Positions 1-5,347 of a stretch of 5,347 nucleotides of DNA are shown here, in pieces; positions within the stretch are counted from its first letter, which is position 1, and each line of letters starts with the position of its first letter. A model generated the notes under the pieces. The model did not search any database. It saw only the letters and a program-made list of their open reading frames with translations, and was not told where the DNA came from. The DNA is taken from the NCBI GenBank assembly GCA_029935325.1, contig JAOZKO010000214.1, positions 1 through 5,347 of the forward strand. The letters are read 5' to 3'. The stretch comes from Bacteroidales bacterium. Its GTDB lineage: Bacteria; Bacteroidota; Bacteroidia; Bacteroidales; UBA1556. Both the position numbers and the translations under genes were made by a program.

Positions 1-4
1 GACA

Positions 5-34
5 CAAATATACTAAGTTTTCTTGCAGGCACAA
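5..34 (-). promoter_or_regulatory. Leftward Bacteroidetes-type promoter (-33/-7) for a gene outside the window
   Basis: Read on the minus strand, positions 12-5 spell TATATTTG, an exact match to the Bacteroidetes -7 consensus TAnnTTTG. A TTG at 34-32 lies 19 bases upstream of it, which fits the -33 element and its usual spacing. Transcription would start near or just beyond the left edge of the window, so the gene it serves cannot be seen. It would be divergent from rnpA. Such short motifs occur by chance in AT-rich DNA, but the combination of both elements, the spacing and an intergenic position makes this a fair call. Confidence 0.5.
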
Positions 35-79
35 TATAGATTATTTACAAAAAACACATATTTCAATAAAGTATATTAT

Positions 80-87
80 TACTTTTG
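80..87 (+). promoter_or_regulatory. rnpA promoter -7 element (TACTTTTG)
   Basis: Positions 80-87 read TACTTTTG, an exact TAnnTTTG -7 element. No convincing TTG -33 element is found 17-21 bases upstream; the region is simply AT-rich. The element ends only 6 bases before the rnpA ATG at 94, so transcription would begin at or within a few bases of the start codon, giving a leaderless or nearly leaderless mRNA. The TTG at 85-87, which could be taken as an upstream rnpA start codon, is part of this element and would not be transcribed. Confidence 0.6.
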
Positions 88-93
88 CAGAGC

Positions 94-483
94 ATGGATA
101 ACAGTTTTAAAAAGTCGGAACGATTAAATAGCAAAAAGGGAATCAGTATTCTTTTTGAAAAAGGCAAAAGTCTGTTTTCGCATCCCTATCGTGCGGTCTG
201 GATTAAGACTGAGGAAATTCAAGATGAAGTACCGGTTCAAATAATGATTAGCGTAAGCAAGCGAAATTTCAAGAAAGCTGTTGACAGAAATAAGATAAAA
301 AGATATATGCGTGAGGCCTATCGCATACAGAAGTCGATTATATGGGATGCGCAACAGGATAAGCAATATCAATTGCAATTTGGACTGATGTATATTGATA
401 AGGAAATTCGGGATTTTGATTTTCATCAAAAGGCAATGGAAAGAGTATTGAAAAAGCTAAGCAAAGAAATCTCTAACAAATAA
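94..483 (+). CDS. rnpA: Ribonuclease P protein component
   Basis: This is the basic protein subunit of RNase P, which binds the catalytic RNA (rnpB, not in this window) and helps it recognise precursor tRNA and remove the 5' leader. The 129-residue product has the family's usual size of about 110-140 residues and is rich in Lys and Arg. The N-terminal FKKSERLNSKK at residues 5-15 is the typical opening. The signature RNR helix lies at about residues 56-77, with KRNFKKAVDRNKIKR followed by MREAYR; R57, N58, R65, N66 and R70 are the characteristic RNA-contacting positions. I chose the ATG at 94 because family members begin just before the FKK..ERL segment; the in-frame TTG at 85 lies in the promoter. 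The gene stands alone on its strand, and its last 27 bases overlap the 3' end of ribF on the other strand. Confidence 0.95.
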   Translation: MDNSFKKSERLNSKKGISILFEKGKSLFSHPYRAVWIKTEEIQDEVPVQIMISVSKRNFKKAVDRNKIKRYMREAYRIQKSIIWDAQQDKQYQLQFGLMYIDKEIRDFDFHQKAMERVLKKLSKEISNK

Positions 484-1380
484 TTTATCTTTCTCGAGCT
501 GGGCTTTTAGGAGTTCTATATTCTCAAAACTTATTTCAGAGCGAATTTTTTTCAAAACCATAATTTCAAGGCGAGTGCCATAAATTATTCTATCAAAATC
601 AAGAATATGAACTTCTATACTTCTCTCATTAGCCTGCAAGGTTGGTTTAAAACCTATATTTAGCATTCCTTGGTAAGTATTGTCTTCGAAAACAACCTCT
701 ACAACATATACTCCATCAGCAGGAAGTAACTTCAGTTTATATTCTAGCATAATATTAGCAGTAGGAAAACCAATGCTTCTGCCTATTTTATTGCCATGTA
801 TTACATTGCCACATAGATGATACTTATAATCTAAAAGCTCATTTGCCAATTCTATTTCTCCACTCTGAACAGCATTTCGAATTTTGGTAGAACTTACTGG
901 CACATCTTTAACATCAAGTTCCGGAATGCGCTCCACTTGAATATTATAGGATTTTAAAAGCAATTCCACATCAATTGATTCTCCATTCATCCTACCAAAA
1001 CTATGGTCATAACCAATAGTCATTGCTTGTATATTTAGCTTCTCCACAAGGTAATTTTCAATAAAATCTCGTGCTGATGTCTTCGAGAACTCAAAGGTAA
1101 AAGGTAGTACTAAAAGATAGTCAAGGCCCAATTGGCCAAGTATTTGAATTTTTTCTTTGGGATTATTTATCAATCTCAAATCTCTTGCACCTTTATTAAG
1201 TACAATTCTGGGATGCGGATCAAATGTTATTAAAAGCGATTTTGTATTTCGTTTTTTGGCTTCGCTAATAAGGTGCGCAATTACCTCTTGATGTCCACGA
1301 TGTACACCGTCAAAAGTACCAATTGTAGCAACTGGTCTGCCTATAATATCAAGCTTATTTATGTCCTGAAATACTTTCAA
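457..1380 (-). CDS. ribF: Bifunctional riboflavin kinase / FAD synthetase
   Basis: RibF phosphorylates riboflavin to FMN and then adenylates FMN to FAD in the cytoplasm. The 307-residue length is normal for the two-domain enzyme. The N-terminal FAD synthetase domain (about residues 15-185) shows the nucleotidyltransferase motif GTFDGVHRGH (21-30), TFDPHPR (52-58), GYDHSFGRMNG (123-133) and SSTKIR (163-168). The C-terminal riboflavin kinase domain (about 186-305) shows HGNKIGRSIGFPTAN (195-209), NIGFKPT (241-247) and EVHILDF (256-262), in which E256 matches the catalytic glutamate of the family. The start is a TTG at 1380-1378: an in-frame TAG lies three codons upstream with no ATG between, and the predicted MKVFQDI matches the usual RibF N-terminus. 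It sits 59 bases after the Fe-S gene, probably in the same operon. Its 3' end overlaps rnpA. Confidence 0.95.
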   Translation of the reverse strand: MKVFQDINKLDIIGRPVATIGTFDGVHRGHQEVIAHLISEAKKRNTKSLLITFDPHPRIVLNKGARDLRLINNPKEKIQILGQLGLDYLLVLPFTFEFSKTSARDFIENYLVEKLNIQAMTIGYDHSFGRMNGESIDVELLLKSYNIQVERIPELDVKDVPVSSTKIRNAVQSGEIELANELLDYKYHLCGNVIHGNKIGRSIGFPTANIMLEYKLKLLPADGVYVVEVVFEDNTYQGMLNIGFKPTLQANERSIEVHILDFDRIIYGTRLEIMVLKKIRSEISFENIELLKAQLEKDKLFVRDFFA

Positions 1381-1439
1381 TATATGATTCTATGAGGATT
1401 GAAATAATTTTCTAATAAATCCTTTTAAAACTCCATAAA

Positions 1440-2165
1440 TTAATTTTCCCAGCCAGAGGCAAGAATATCAACAATATGAATAGTCTTAATTGGTAATTTA
1501 TGCTTTTTGATATATGCTTGAATATGCAACAAACAGGAGGACTCAGTACTTACAATAAACTCAGCACCTGTATCCATAGCATTTTTAACTTTTTGCTCTG
1601 CCATGGAAGTAGAAATTGCTTCATGCTTTACCGAGAAAGTCCCACCAAATCCACAGCAGGTATCAGACTCTTTCATTTCTACAATTTCGATATCCTTTAC
1701 ATTATTCAAAAGAGTGCGTACTTCGTGGGTCAAACCATATTCACGCTTTGCTGCACAGCTATCATGAACTGTTACCTTATGAGGAAAGCTAGCTCCAATG
1801 TTAGTAACATTTAGATGATTAACTAGGAAATCTGAGATTTCAATAATATTGGATTGCACCTCTTTGTAAGTATTATGCAAAGAAGTATTATGAAAAAGCT
1901 TAGGATAATGATTTTTAACCATTCCAATGCAAGAAGCACTTGGACCTACTATTATTCTACCAGTATTAAAATCCTTAATAAACTTTTCTCCCAAACTACG
2001 CGCTTCATCCCAATAGCCGCTATTAAAAGCCATTTGCCCACAGCAAGTTTGCTTGGTATTATAGTGGACCTGAATATCTAATTTTTCAAGAATCTTGACC
2101 AAATTAAACCCAGTATCTGGATAAACCTGATCTATAAAACACGGGATAAAAAGTTCTATTTCCAC
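1440..2165 (-). CDS. LutA/YkgE-like (Fe-S)-binding protein with two CCG domains
   Basis: The 241-residue product belongs to the cysteine-rich CCG-domain family (LutA of Bacillus, YkgE of E. coli, related to GlpC/HdrB-type proteins). LutA works with LutB and LutC in iron-sulfur-dependent L-lactate oxidation. Two repeats are visible, each a Cys, a CCG and a later Cys: C9, C41-C42-G43 and C79 in the first; C137, C170-C171-G172 and C211 in the second. All expected cysteines are present, as are the family strings CCGQMAFNSGY (41-51) and CCGFGGTFSVK (170-180). The start is GTG at 2165-2163, because an in-frame TAA (the purE stop) lies two codons upstream and MEIELFIPC matches the family's N-terminus. 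It follows purE by 3 bases. No lutB or lutC is nearby, so the exact substrate is unknown; the family assignment is firm, the lactate role is inferred. Confidence 0.88.
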   Translation of the reverse strand: MEIELFIPCFIDQVYPDTGFNLVKILEKLDIQVHYNTKQTCCGQMAFNSGYWDEARSLGEKFIKDFNTGRIIVGPSASCIGMVKNHYPKLFHNTSLHNTYKEVQSNIIEISDFLVNHLNVTNIGASFPHKVTVHDSCAAKREYGLTHEVRTLLNNVKDIEIVEMKESDTCCGFGGTFSVKHEAISTSMAEQKVKNAMDTGAEFIVSTESSCLLHIQAYIKKHKLPIKTIHIVDILASGWEN

Positions 2166-2168
2166 CTT

Positions 2169-2675
2169 TTAATTGGTTTTAAACTTATAGGAAATTTTAG
2201 AAAGCTCTTCATTAGCTTTTACAATTTTGCCTTTAAGCTCACCTTTATACTTTATAAGCTTATCAAAAAGAACAGCATCGCCGGTAGCCATCATTTGTGT
2301 AGCAAGTATTGCTGCATTTAAAGCTCCGTTTATTGCAACTGTTGCCACAGGAATTCCTGGAGGCATTTGCACTATTGCCAAAAGGGCATCCATTCCGTCT
2401 AAGCTAGCCTTAATTGGAACTCCAATAATTGGTAGTGGAGTCATTGCAGCAATAACACCAGGTAGGTGAGCAGCCATTCCTGCTCCAGCAATTATTACTT
2501 TTATTCCTCTATCGGAAGCCTCGCGGGCAAATTTCTCTACTGCATCAGGAGTTCTATGCGCTGAAAGGGCATTTATCTCAAATGGAATTTCAAGGGATTC
2601 GAAAAATGCTGCTGCTTTTTCCATCACTGGCAGATCAGAAGTACTGCCCATTATAATGCTAACTTGTGGTGTCAT
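2169..2675 (-). CDS. purE: N5-carboxyaminoimidazole ribonucleotide mutase (class I PurE)
   Basis: PurE converts N5-CAIR to CAIR in de novo purine synthesis, using the product of PurK (not in this window). The 168-residue protein has the normal size for the class I bacterial enzyme, which forms homo-octamers in the cytoplasm. Visible motifs are MGSTSDLPVM (9-18), SAHRTP (38-43) with H40 matching the catalytic histidine of E. coli PurE (H45), GAGMAAHLPGV (64-74) with H70, and the C-terminal substrate-loop region IVQMPPGIPVATVAI. The M in GAGMAAHL replaces the more usual G, a conservative family variant. The ATG start fits the family. It is the first gene of a probable operon with the Fe-S gene (3-base gap, same reading frame) and ribF, and has its own -7 element 21 bases upstream. 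Confidence 0.96.
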   Translation of the reverse strand: MTPQVSIIMGSTSDLPVMEKAAAFFESLEIPFEINALSAHRTPDAVEKFAREASDRGIKVIIAGAGMAAHLPGVIAAMTPLPIIGVPIKASLDGMDALLAIVQMPPGIPVATVAINGALNAAILATQMMATGDAVLFDKLIKYKGELKGKIVKANEELSKISYKFKTN

Positions 2676-2696
2676 AATTTGATAGTTTTATGAGCA

Positions 2697-2704
2697 CAAA
2701 AGTA
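2697..2704 (-). promoter_or_regulatory. purE operon promoter -7 element (TACTTTTG)
   Basis: On the minus strand, 2704-2697 reads TACTTTTG, an exact TAnnTTTG match. At the expected -33 position (about 2727-2724) there is only a degenerate GTTT; an intact TTTG at 2718-2715 is too close, at 10 bases, to serve. Transcription would start near 2690, leaving a leader of roughly 15 bases before the purE ATG. It is the only good promoter candidate for the purE, Fe-S protein and ribF cluster. Confidence 0.55.
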
Positions 2705-2781
2705 ATGATTTAAGCAAATGGAAAAACTAATAATATTAAAAGGTCAAGTAAACTCATACTTATTGAAAAGCCACGAATGCA

Positions 2782-2810
2782 CCCACTAAATCCCACTAAA
2801 TCCTGTAGTG
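2782..2810. repeat. 10-bp tandem direct repeat plus inverted copy upstream of the beta-barrel gene
   Basis: CCCACTAAAT occurs twice in immediate succession (2782-2791 and 2792-2801) without mismatch. A TAGTG at 2806-2810 is the reverse complement of the CACTA core in the second copy (2794-2798), giving 5-base inverted arms around a 7-base spacer. The block ends just where the -33 element of the promoter at 2833-2840 should lie, a position suited to a regulator-binding site. Function is inferred only; it could equally be a remnant of a dispersed intergenic repeat. Confidence 0.5.
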
Positions 2811-2832
2811 CCAACTTATGAAATAAAATAAG

Positions 2833-2840
2833 TATCTTTG
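2833..2840 (+). promoter_or_regulatory. Promoter -7 element (TATCTTTG) for the beta-barrel gene
   Basis: Positions 2833-2840 read TATCTTTG, an exact TAnnTTTG match, 51 bases before the ATG at 2892. The predicted start site near 2846 gives an untranslated leader of about 45 bases, rich in A just before the start codon as is common in Bacteroidetes. No clear TTG is present at the -33 position (about 2810-2814); the repeat block at 2782-2810 abuts it, so an activator could replace a weak -33 element. Confidence 0.6.
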
Positions 2841-2891
2841 CGTTGTTCTAAAAATATAGTACTTATATCGTTAAACTAAAACCAAAAAACC

Positions 2892-3449
2892 ATGAGAATT
2901 ATCTTATTAGCATTATTACTAGGCTTTTTTTCTAATTCAGTATTTTCACAAGAACAACAAGATACAATCCATAAAAAGAAAATTGATTTTAGCATTTTCG
3001 ATAATAGTAAGTGCCCAACGAAATTTTTTATCTCTACAAATTCCGGCATATATAATACTCCTTTAGGATTGAGGGTTGGATTTATGCGTAGAACAGGTTT
3101 TTATGTGGGAGCAAGATTTGGGCAAGGTATAATGTTTGATTATGGAGGCTCTGGAGAAGGCTCTGGGGAGTATCAAACTGGTACTACTAATTTGTTTTCT
3201 GTAACAGGTGGATTAATTGCGCCACTTTATGTTAAAAATTCCTTTAGTCTTCACACTTTCTTTGGTGCTGGTTATGGCGAATGGTTTCCGAAACGAAGGG
3301 AATCGTGGACACAAGGAGGCTATGAACTTGAGTTTGGATTTATGACAACTTATAAAAGAGTTATGCTGAACTTTAGTGCAAATATGCTTAATGGTAATAA
3401 AACTTATGCTACTTGGGATGCTACTGTGGGAATTGGTTATCGGTTTTAG
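2892..3449 (+). CDS. Secreted protein of unknown function, probable outer-membrane beta-barrel
   Basis: I do not recognise a named family. The 185-residue product begins with a typical signal peptide: M-R, then a hydrophobic stretch at residues 3-13, and a likely signal peptidase I site after S19 (VFS then QEQ). No lipobox cysteine is present; the only cysteine is C41. After a charged linker (about 20-40) the protein is a run of short alternating hydrophobic/polar segments rich in Gly, Tyr, Phe and Thr, such as GFYVGARFGQG (69-79), and it ends GIGYRF with a C-terminal Phe, as in proteins recognised by the BAM outer-membrane assembly machinery. About eight strands would fit the length, as in small OmpA/OmpW-like barrels. 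A Gly/Ser/Glu-rich segment at 85-93 may be a surface loop. It is transcribed alone, divergently from purE. Confidence 0.8.
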   Translation: MRIILLALLLGFFSNSVFSQEQQDTIHKKKIDFSIFDNSKCPTKFFISTNSGIYNTPLGLRVGFMRRTGFYVGARFGQGIMFDYGGSGEGSGEYQTGTTNLFSVTGGLIAPLYVKNSFSLHTFFGAGYGEWFPKRRESWTQGGYELEFGFMTTYKRVMLNFSANMLNGNKTYATWDATVGIGYRF

Positions 3450-3469
3450 TTTTTAGCACTCTATCAACG

Positions 3470-3484
3470 GATTGAATTCCAATC
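3470..3484. terminator. Weak inverted repeat between convergent genes, possible terminator
   Basis: GATTG (3470-3474) and CAATC (3480-3484) are complementary arms around AATTC, in the 36-base gap between two converging genes. The stem is only 5 bp with two G-C pairs, and no T-run follows on either strand, so it does not meet the usual criteria for an intrinsic terminator. It is listed because it is the only hairpin in the place where bidirectional termination would be expected. Confidence 0.2.
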
Positions 3485-3485
3485 A

Positions 3486-5234
3486 TTAAACTTCAGGAAT
3501 AGCATCAATAAGCTCTCGAGTATAATTATTTTGTGGATTAATATATACCTGATCTGCTTCGCCTAATTCCACTAGCTTACCATCACGCATTACTAATATT
3601 CTATCACTCATATATTTTACAACTGACAAATCGTGGGAGATAAAAATATATGTTAGTCCAAACTCTTGTTTTAGCTCATTTAGCAAATTCAAAACCTGTG
3701 CTTGTACTGATACATCAAGTGCTGAAACAGATTCGTCACAAACAATAAACTCAGGATTTAGAGCTAGGCTACGAGCAATTACAATCCTTTGTCTTTGCCC
3801 TCCGCTAAACTCATGGGGATATCTATTATAATGACTTTCACTCAAATTTACTCTCTCCAATAGTTCAATAACTCTCTGCCTTCTTTCCTTTTTGGAGTTC
3901 AAAATACCATGTACCATCATGGGTTCCAATATAGCATCGCCAATACTCAATCGCGGATTAAGTGATGAATATGGATCTTGAAAAATAATCTGAATTTCAC
4001 GTCTTAGGTTTCGCATTTGCAATTTACTAAGCTTTGATAAATCCGCACCTTTGTACAGTACTCTACCCAATTTAGAAGGAATCATTTGCAAAATAGTTCG
4101 CCCTAAACTTGTTTTACCACAGCCAGATTCGCCCACTAGGCCCAATGTTTCTCCTTTATATACATCGAAGCTAACATCGTCCACAGCAAAAACAAAACTT
4201 TTAGCCTTCCCGAAAATATTTCGCTCAGCAATATATGAAGTTGTAAGATTTTCTACTTGCAACAAAGGCTCTTGCTTATATAATAGCTTATGATCTATTG
4301 CTCTTTGTTCCGCACTTATTGGCAATAGCTTATTGTCTATTTCGCTCTGACTTAACTCCAAATAATCGTTTACTGTAGGTAGTTGTTTTGAGCGAATATC
4401 GGTTCTTGGTCTGCAATTTAGCAAGCCTCTTGTATAAGCTACTTTTGAATGATGAAAAATATCATCAATACTTCCACTCTCTAGCATTTCTCCTCTATAC
4501 ATCACCAATACTCTTTGGGCAACCTGAGCAATAACTCCCAAATCATGAGTGATAAAGATTATACTCATGCCGTACTTCTTTTGCAAATTAAGTAGAATAT
4601 CAAGAATTGTTTTCTGAACTCTCACATCCAGAGCAGTAGTTGGCTCATCAGCAATTAGCAGTTTTGGTTTGCACGAAATTGCCATAGCTATCATCACCCT
4701 TTGCTTCTGCCCTCCTGAAATTTGATGTGGATACGAACTAAATATTTTATCTGGTCTAGGGAGTTCTACTTCTTCAAAAAGTTCTAGAGTTTGTTTTTTA
4801 GCTTTTTTATAGGATATTTTCTGATGCAGAATAATAGCTTCAACAACCTGATCTCCACAGCGTATAACTGGATTTAAGGAAGTCATTGGCTCTTGAAAAA
4901 TCATACTTATTTCTGCACCTCTTATTTTCCTAAACTCTTTCTCAGGAATATTAGTCAGTTCCTTAGTTTTATCCGAATCACCATAATATTGAATACTTCC
5001 TTTGGGAATGGAGGCCATTTTGGATAAAATCCCCATAATAGCCATTGAGGAAACCGATTTGCCAGAACCCGACTCACCAACAATTCCCAATACTTCACCT
5101 CGCTTTAAATCAAAGCTTAGGCTTTTTACTGCTGTTATTTGCCCTTCTTCAGTCTTGAAATCTACTTGTAAGTCTTTTACACTTAACAATAGTTGTGCTT
5201 CATCTTCCTGATGTTGATTATTGGAAATTTCCAT
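3486..5234 (-). CDS. Fused double-ATPase subunit of a dipeptide/oligopeptide-type ABC transporter
   Basis: The 582-residue protein joins DppD-like and DppF-like ATPases in one chain, as in GsiA and YejF. It would power uptake of peptides or related solutes through inner-membrane permeases. Domain 1 (about 15-275) has Walker A GESGSGKS (53-60), Q-loop Q114, signature ISGGQ (172-176), Walker B LLIADE (192-197) and H230. Domain 2 (about 323-580) has Walker A GESGCGKT (368-375), Q419, signature FSGGQ (476-480), Walker B FIVCDE (496-501) and H534. Both sites look catalytically intact; DES at 500-502 in place of DEP is common in this subfamily. The linker (about 266-322) begins with an oligopeptide-transporter C-terminal segment (YTRGLLNCRP, then LPTV) but lacks the usual cysteine cluster. 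No permease or binding protein is present in the window, so the substrate is unknown. The -7 element ends 4 bases before the ATG. Confidence 0.93.
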   Translation of the reverse strand: MEISNNQHQEDEAQLLLSVKDLQVDFKTEEGQITAVKSLSFDLKRGEVLGIVGESGSGKSVSSMAIMGILSKMASIPKGSIQYYGDSDKTKELTNIPEKEFRKIRGAEISMIFQEPMTSLNPVIRCGDQVVEAIILHQKISYKKAKKQTLELFEEVELPRPDKIFSSYPHQISGGQKQRVMIAMAISCKPKLLIADEPTTALDVRVQKTILDILLNLQKKYGMSIIFITHDLGVIAQVAQRVLVMYRGEMLESGSIDDIFHHSKVAYTRGLLNCRPRTDIRSKQLPTVNDYLELSQSEIDNKLLPISAEQRAIDHKLLYKQEPLLQVENLTTSYIAERNIFGKAKSFVFAVDDVSFDVYKGETLGLVGESGCGKTSLGRTILQMIPSKLGRVLYKGADLSKLSKLQMRNLRREIQIIFQDPYSSLNPRLSIGDAILEPMMVHGILNSKKERRQRVIELLERVNLSESHYNRYPHEFSGGQRQRIVIARSLALNPEFIVCDESVSALDVSVQAQVLNLLNELKQEFGLTYIFISHDLSVVKYMSDRILVMRDGKLVELGEADQVYINPQNNYTRELIDAIPEV

Positions 5235-5238
5235 TTGT

Positions 5239-5246
5239 CAAAAGTA
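5239..5246 (-). promoter_or_regulatory. Promoter -7 element (TACTTTTG) for the ABC ATPase gene
   Basis: On the minus strand, 5246-5239 reads TACTTTTG, an exact TAnnTTTG match and the same octamer as before rnpA and purE. Only four bases (ACAA) separate it from the ATG at 5234-5232, so the transcript would start at about the start codon. No clear TTG -33 element lies 17-21 bases upstream. If this element is real, the gene is transcribed alone and not with a gene to the right; if the true start codon is the TTG at codon 16, the leader would instead be about 45 bases. Confidence 0.5.
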
Positions 5247-5347
5247 GGGTATTTTGGTTTTTATTTTACTTTGACTTTGTAAGAAAACGTCTAAAACTTT
5301 AATAGTCTTGTCTTAAGGAACGAATAGCAAATAACTTATAACAGCTA

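Noticed and set aside
85..93. Upstream TTG start adding three residues to RnpA
   Set aside because: The TTG overlaps the TACTTTTG promoter element and the extra residues precede the normal family N-terminus; the ATG at 94 is preferred.
124..429. Minus-strand open frame of 101 codons within rnpA
   Set aside because: It lies wholly antisense to a well-supported rnpA, and its translation shows no recognisable domain.
1381..1439. Possible FMN riboswitch or separate promoter ahead of ribF
   Set aside because: The gap is only 59 bases, too short for an FMN aptamer, and no TAnnTTTG is present. A GGATT...AATCC pairing of 5 bp is too weak to call a structure.
1500..2081. Two plus-strand open frames opposite the Fe-S protein gene
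   Set aside because: Both are antisense shadows of a gene with a complete set of conserved cysteine motifs; no promoter or family resemblance supports them.
2227..2469. Plus-strand open frame opposite purE
   Set aside because: It is antisense to catalytic-region codons of purE and is explained by purE codon composition.
4051..5211. Two plus-strand open frames opposite the ABC ATPase gene
   Set aside because: They lie antisense to the two Walker A regions, which share sequence, and so read as similar low-complexity peptides (both contain PDSPT); this is a mirror of the internal duplication of the ATPase.
5247..5347. Possible end of another gene at the right edge
   Set aside because: A short open stretch of about 14 codons ending in TAG can be read on the minus strand, but its residues match nothing recognisable and its length is within chance; no feature is claimed.

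Overview
The window looks like ordinary chromosomal DNA from a member of the Bacteroidota (Bacteroidetes). The base composition is AT-rich. There are no good Shine-Dalgarno sequences. Four of the gene starts or gene-free gaps carry an exact TAnnTTTG motif, the -7 element of the Bacteroidetes primary sigma factor, and a fifth copy sits at the left edge. The protein sequences are most like Bacteroidetes versions of their families. Genus or species cannot be fixed from the sequence alone.

Layout, left to right. Positions 1-93 are a promoter region: a minus-strand promoter at 5-34 points out of the window and a plus-strand -7 element lies just before rnpA (RNase P protein, 94-483, +). rnpA runs head-on into ribF, the bifunctional riboflavin kinase/FAD synthetase (457-1380, -), and the two coding 3' ends overlap by 27 bases. 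ribF is the last gene of a probable leftward operon purE (2169-2675) - lutA-like Fe-S protein (1440-2165) - ribF, driven by a promoter at 2697-2704. The 216-base gap 2676-2891 holds divergent promoters, for purE on the minus strand and for a secreted, probably outer-membrane beta-barrel protein (2892-3449, +), plus a 10-bp tandem repeat. After a 36-base convergent gap comes a long minus-strand gene for a fused double-ATPase ABC transporter subunit of the dipeptide/oligopeptide type (3486-5234). Positions 5247-5347 hold no gene that can be supported.

Functionally this is a set of housekeeping genes: tRNA 5' maturation, flavin cofactor synthesis, purine synthesis, an iron-sulfur protein probably linked to lactate or other 2-hydroxyacid oxidation, peptide-type uptake, and one envelope protein of unknown role. 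Apart from the transcriptional grouping of purE, the Fe-S gene and ribF, nothing ties them into one pathway. I see no mobile element, CRISPR array, RNA gene, toxin-antitoxin pair or defence system. The points worth a second look concern gene expression: apparently leaderless mRNAs, non-ATG starts, a 3' antisense overlap, and the repeat upstream of the outer-membrane gene. I do not see a new multi-gene system here.
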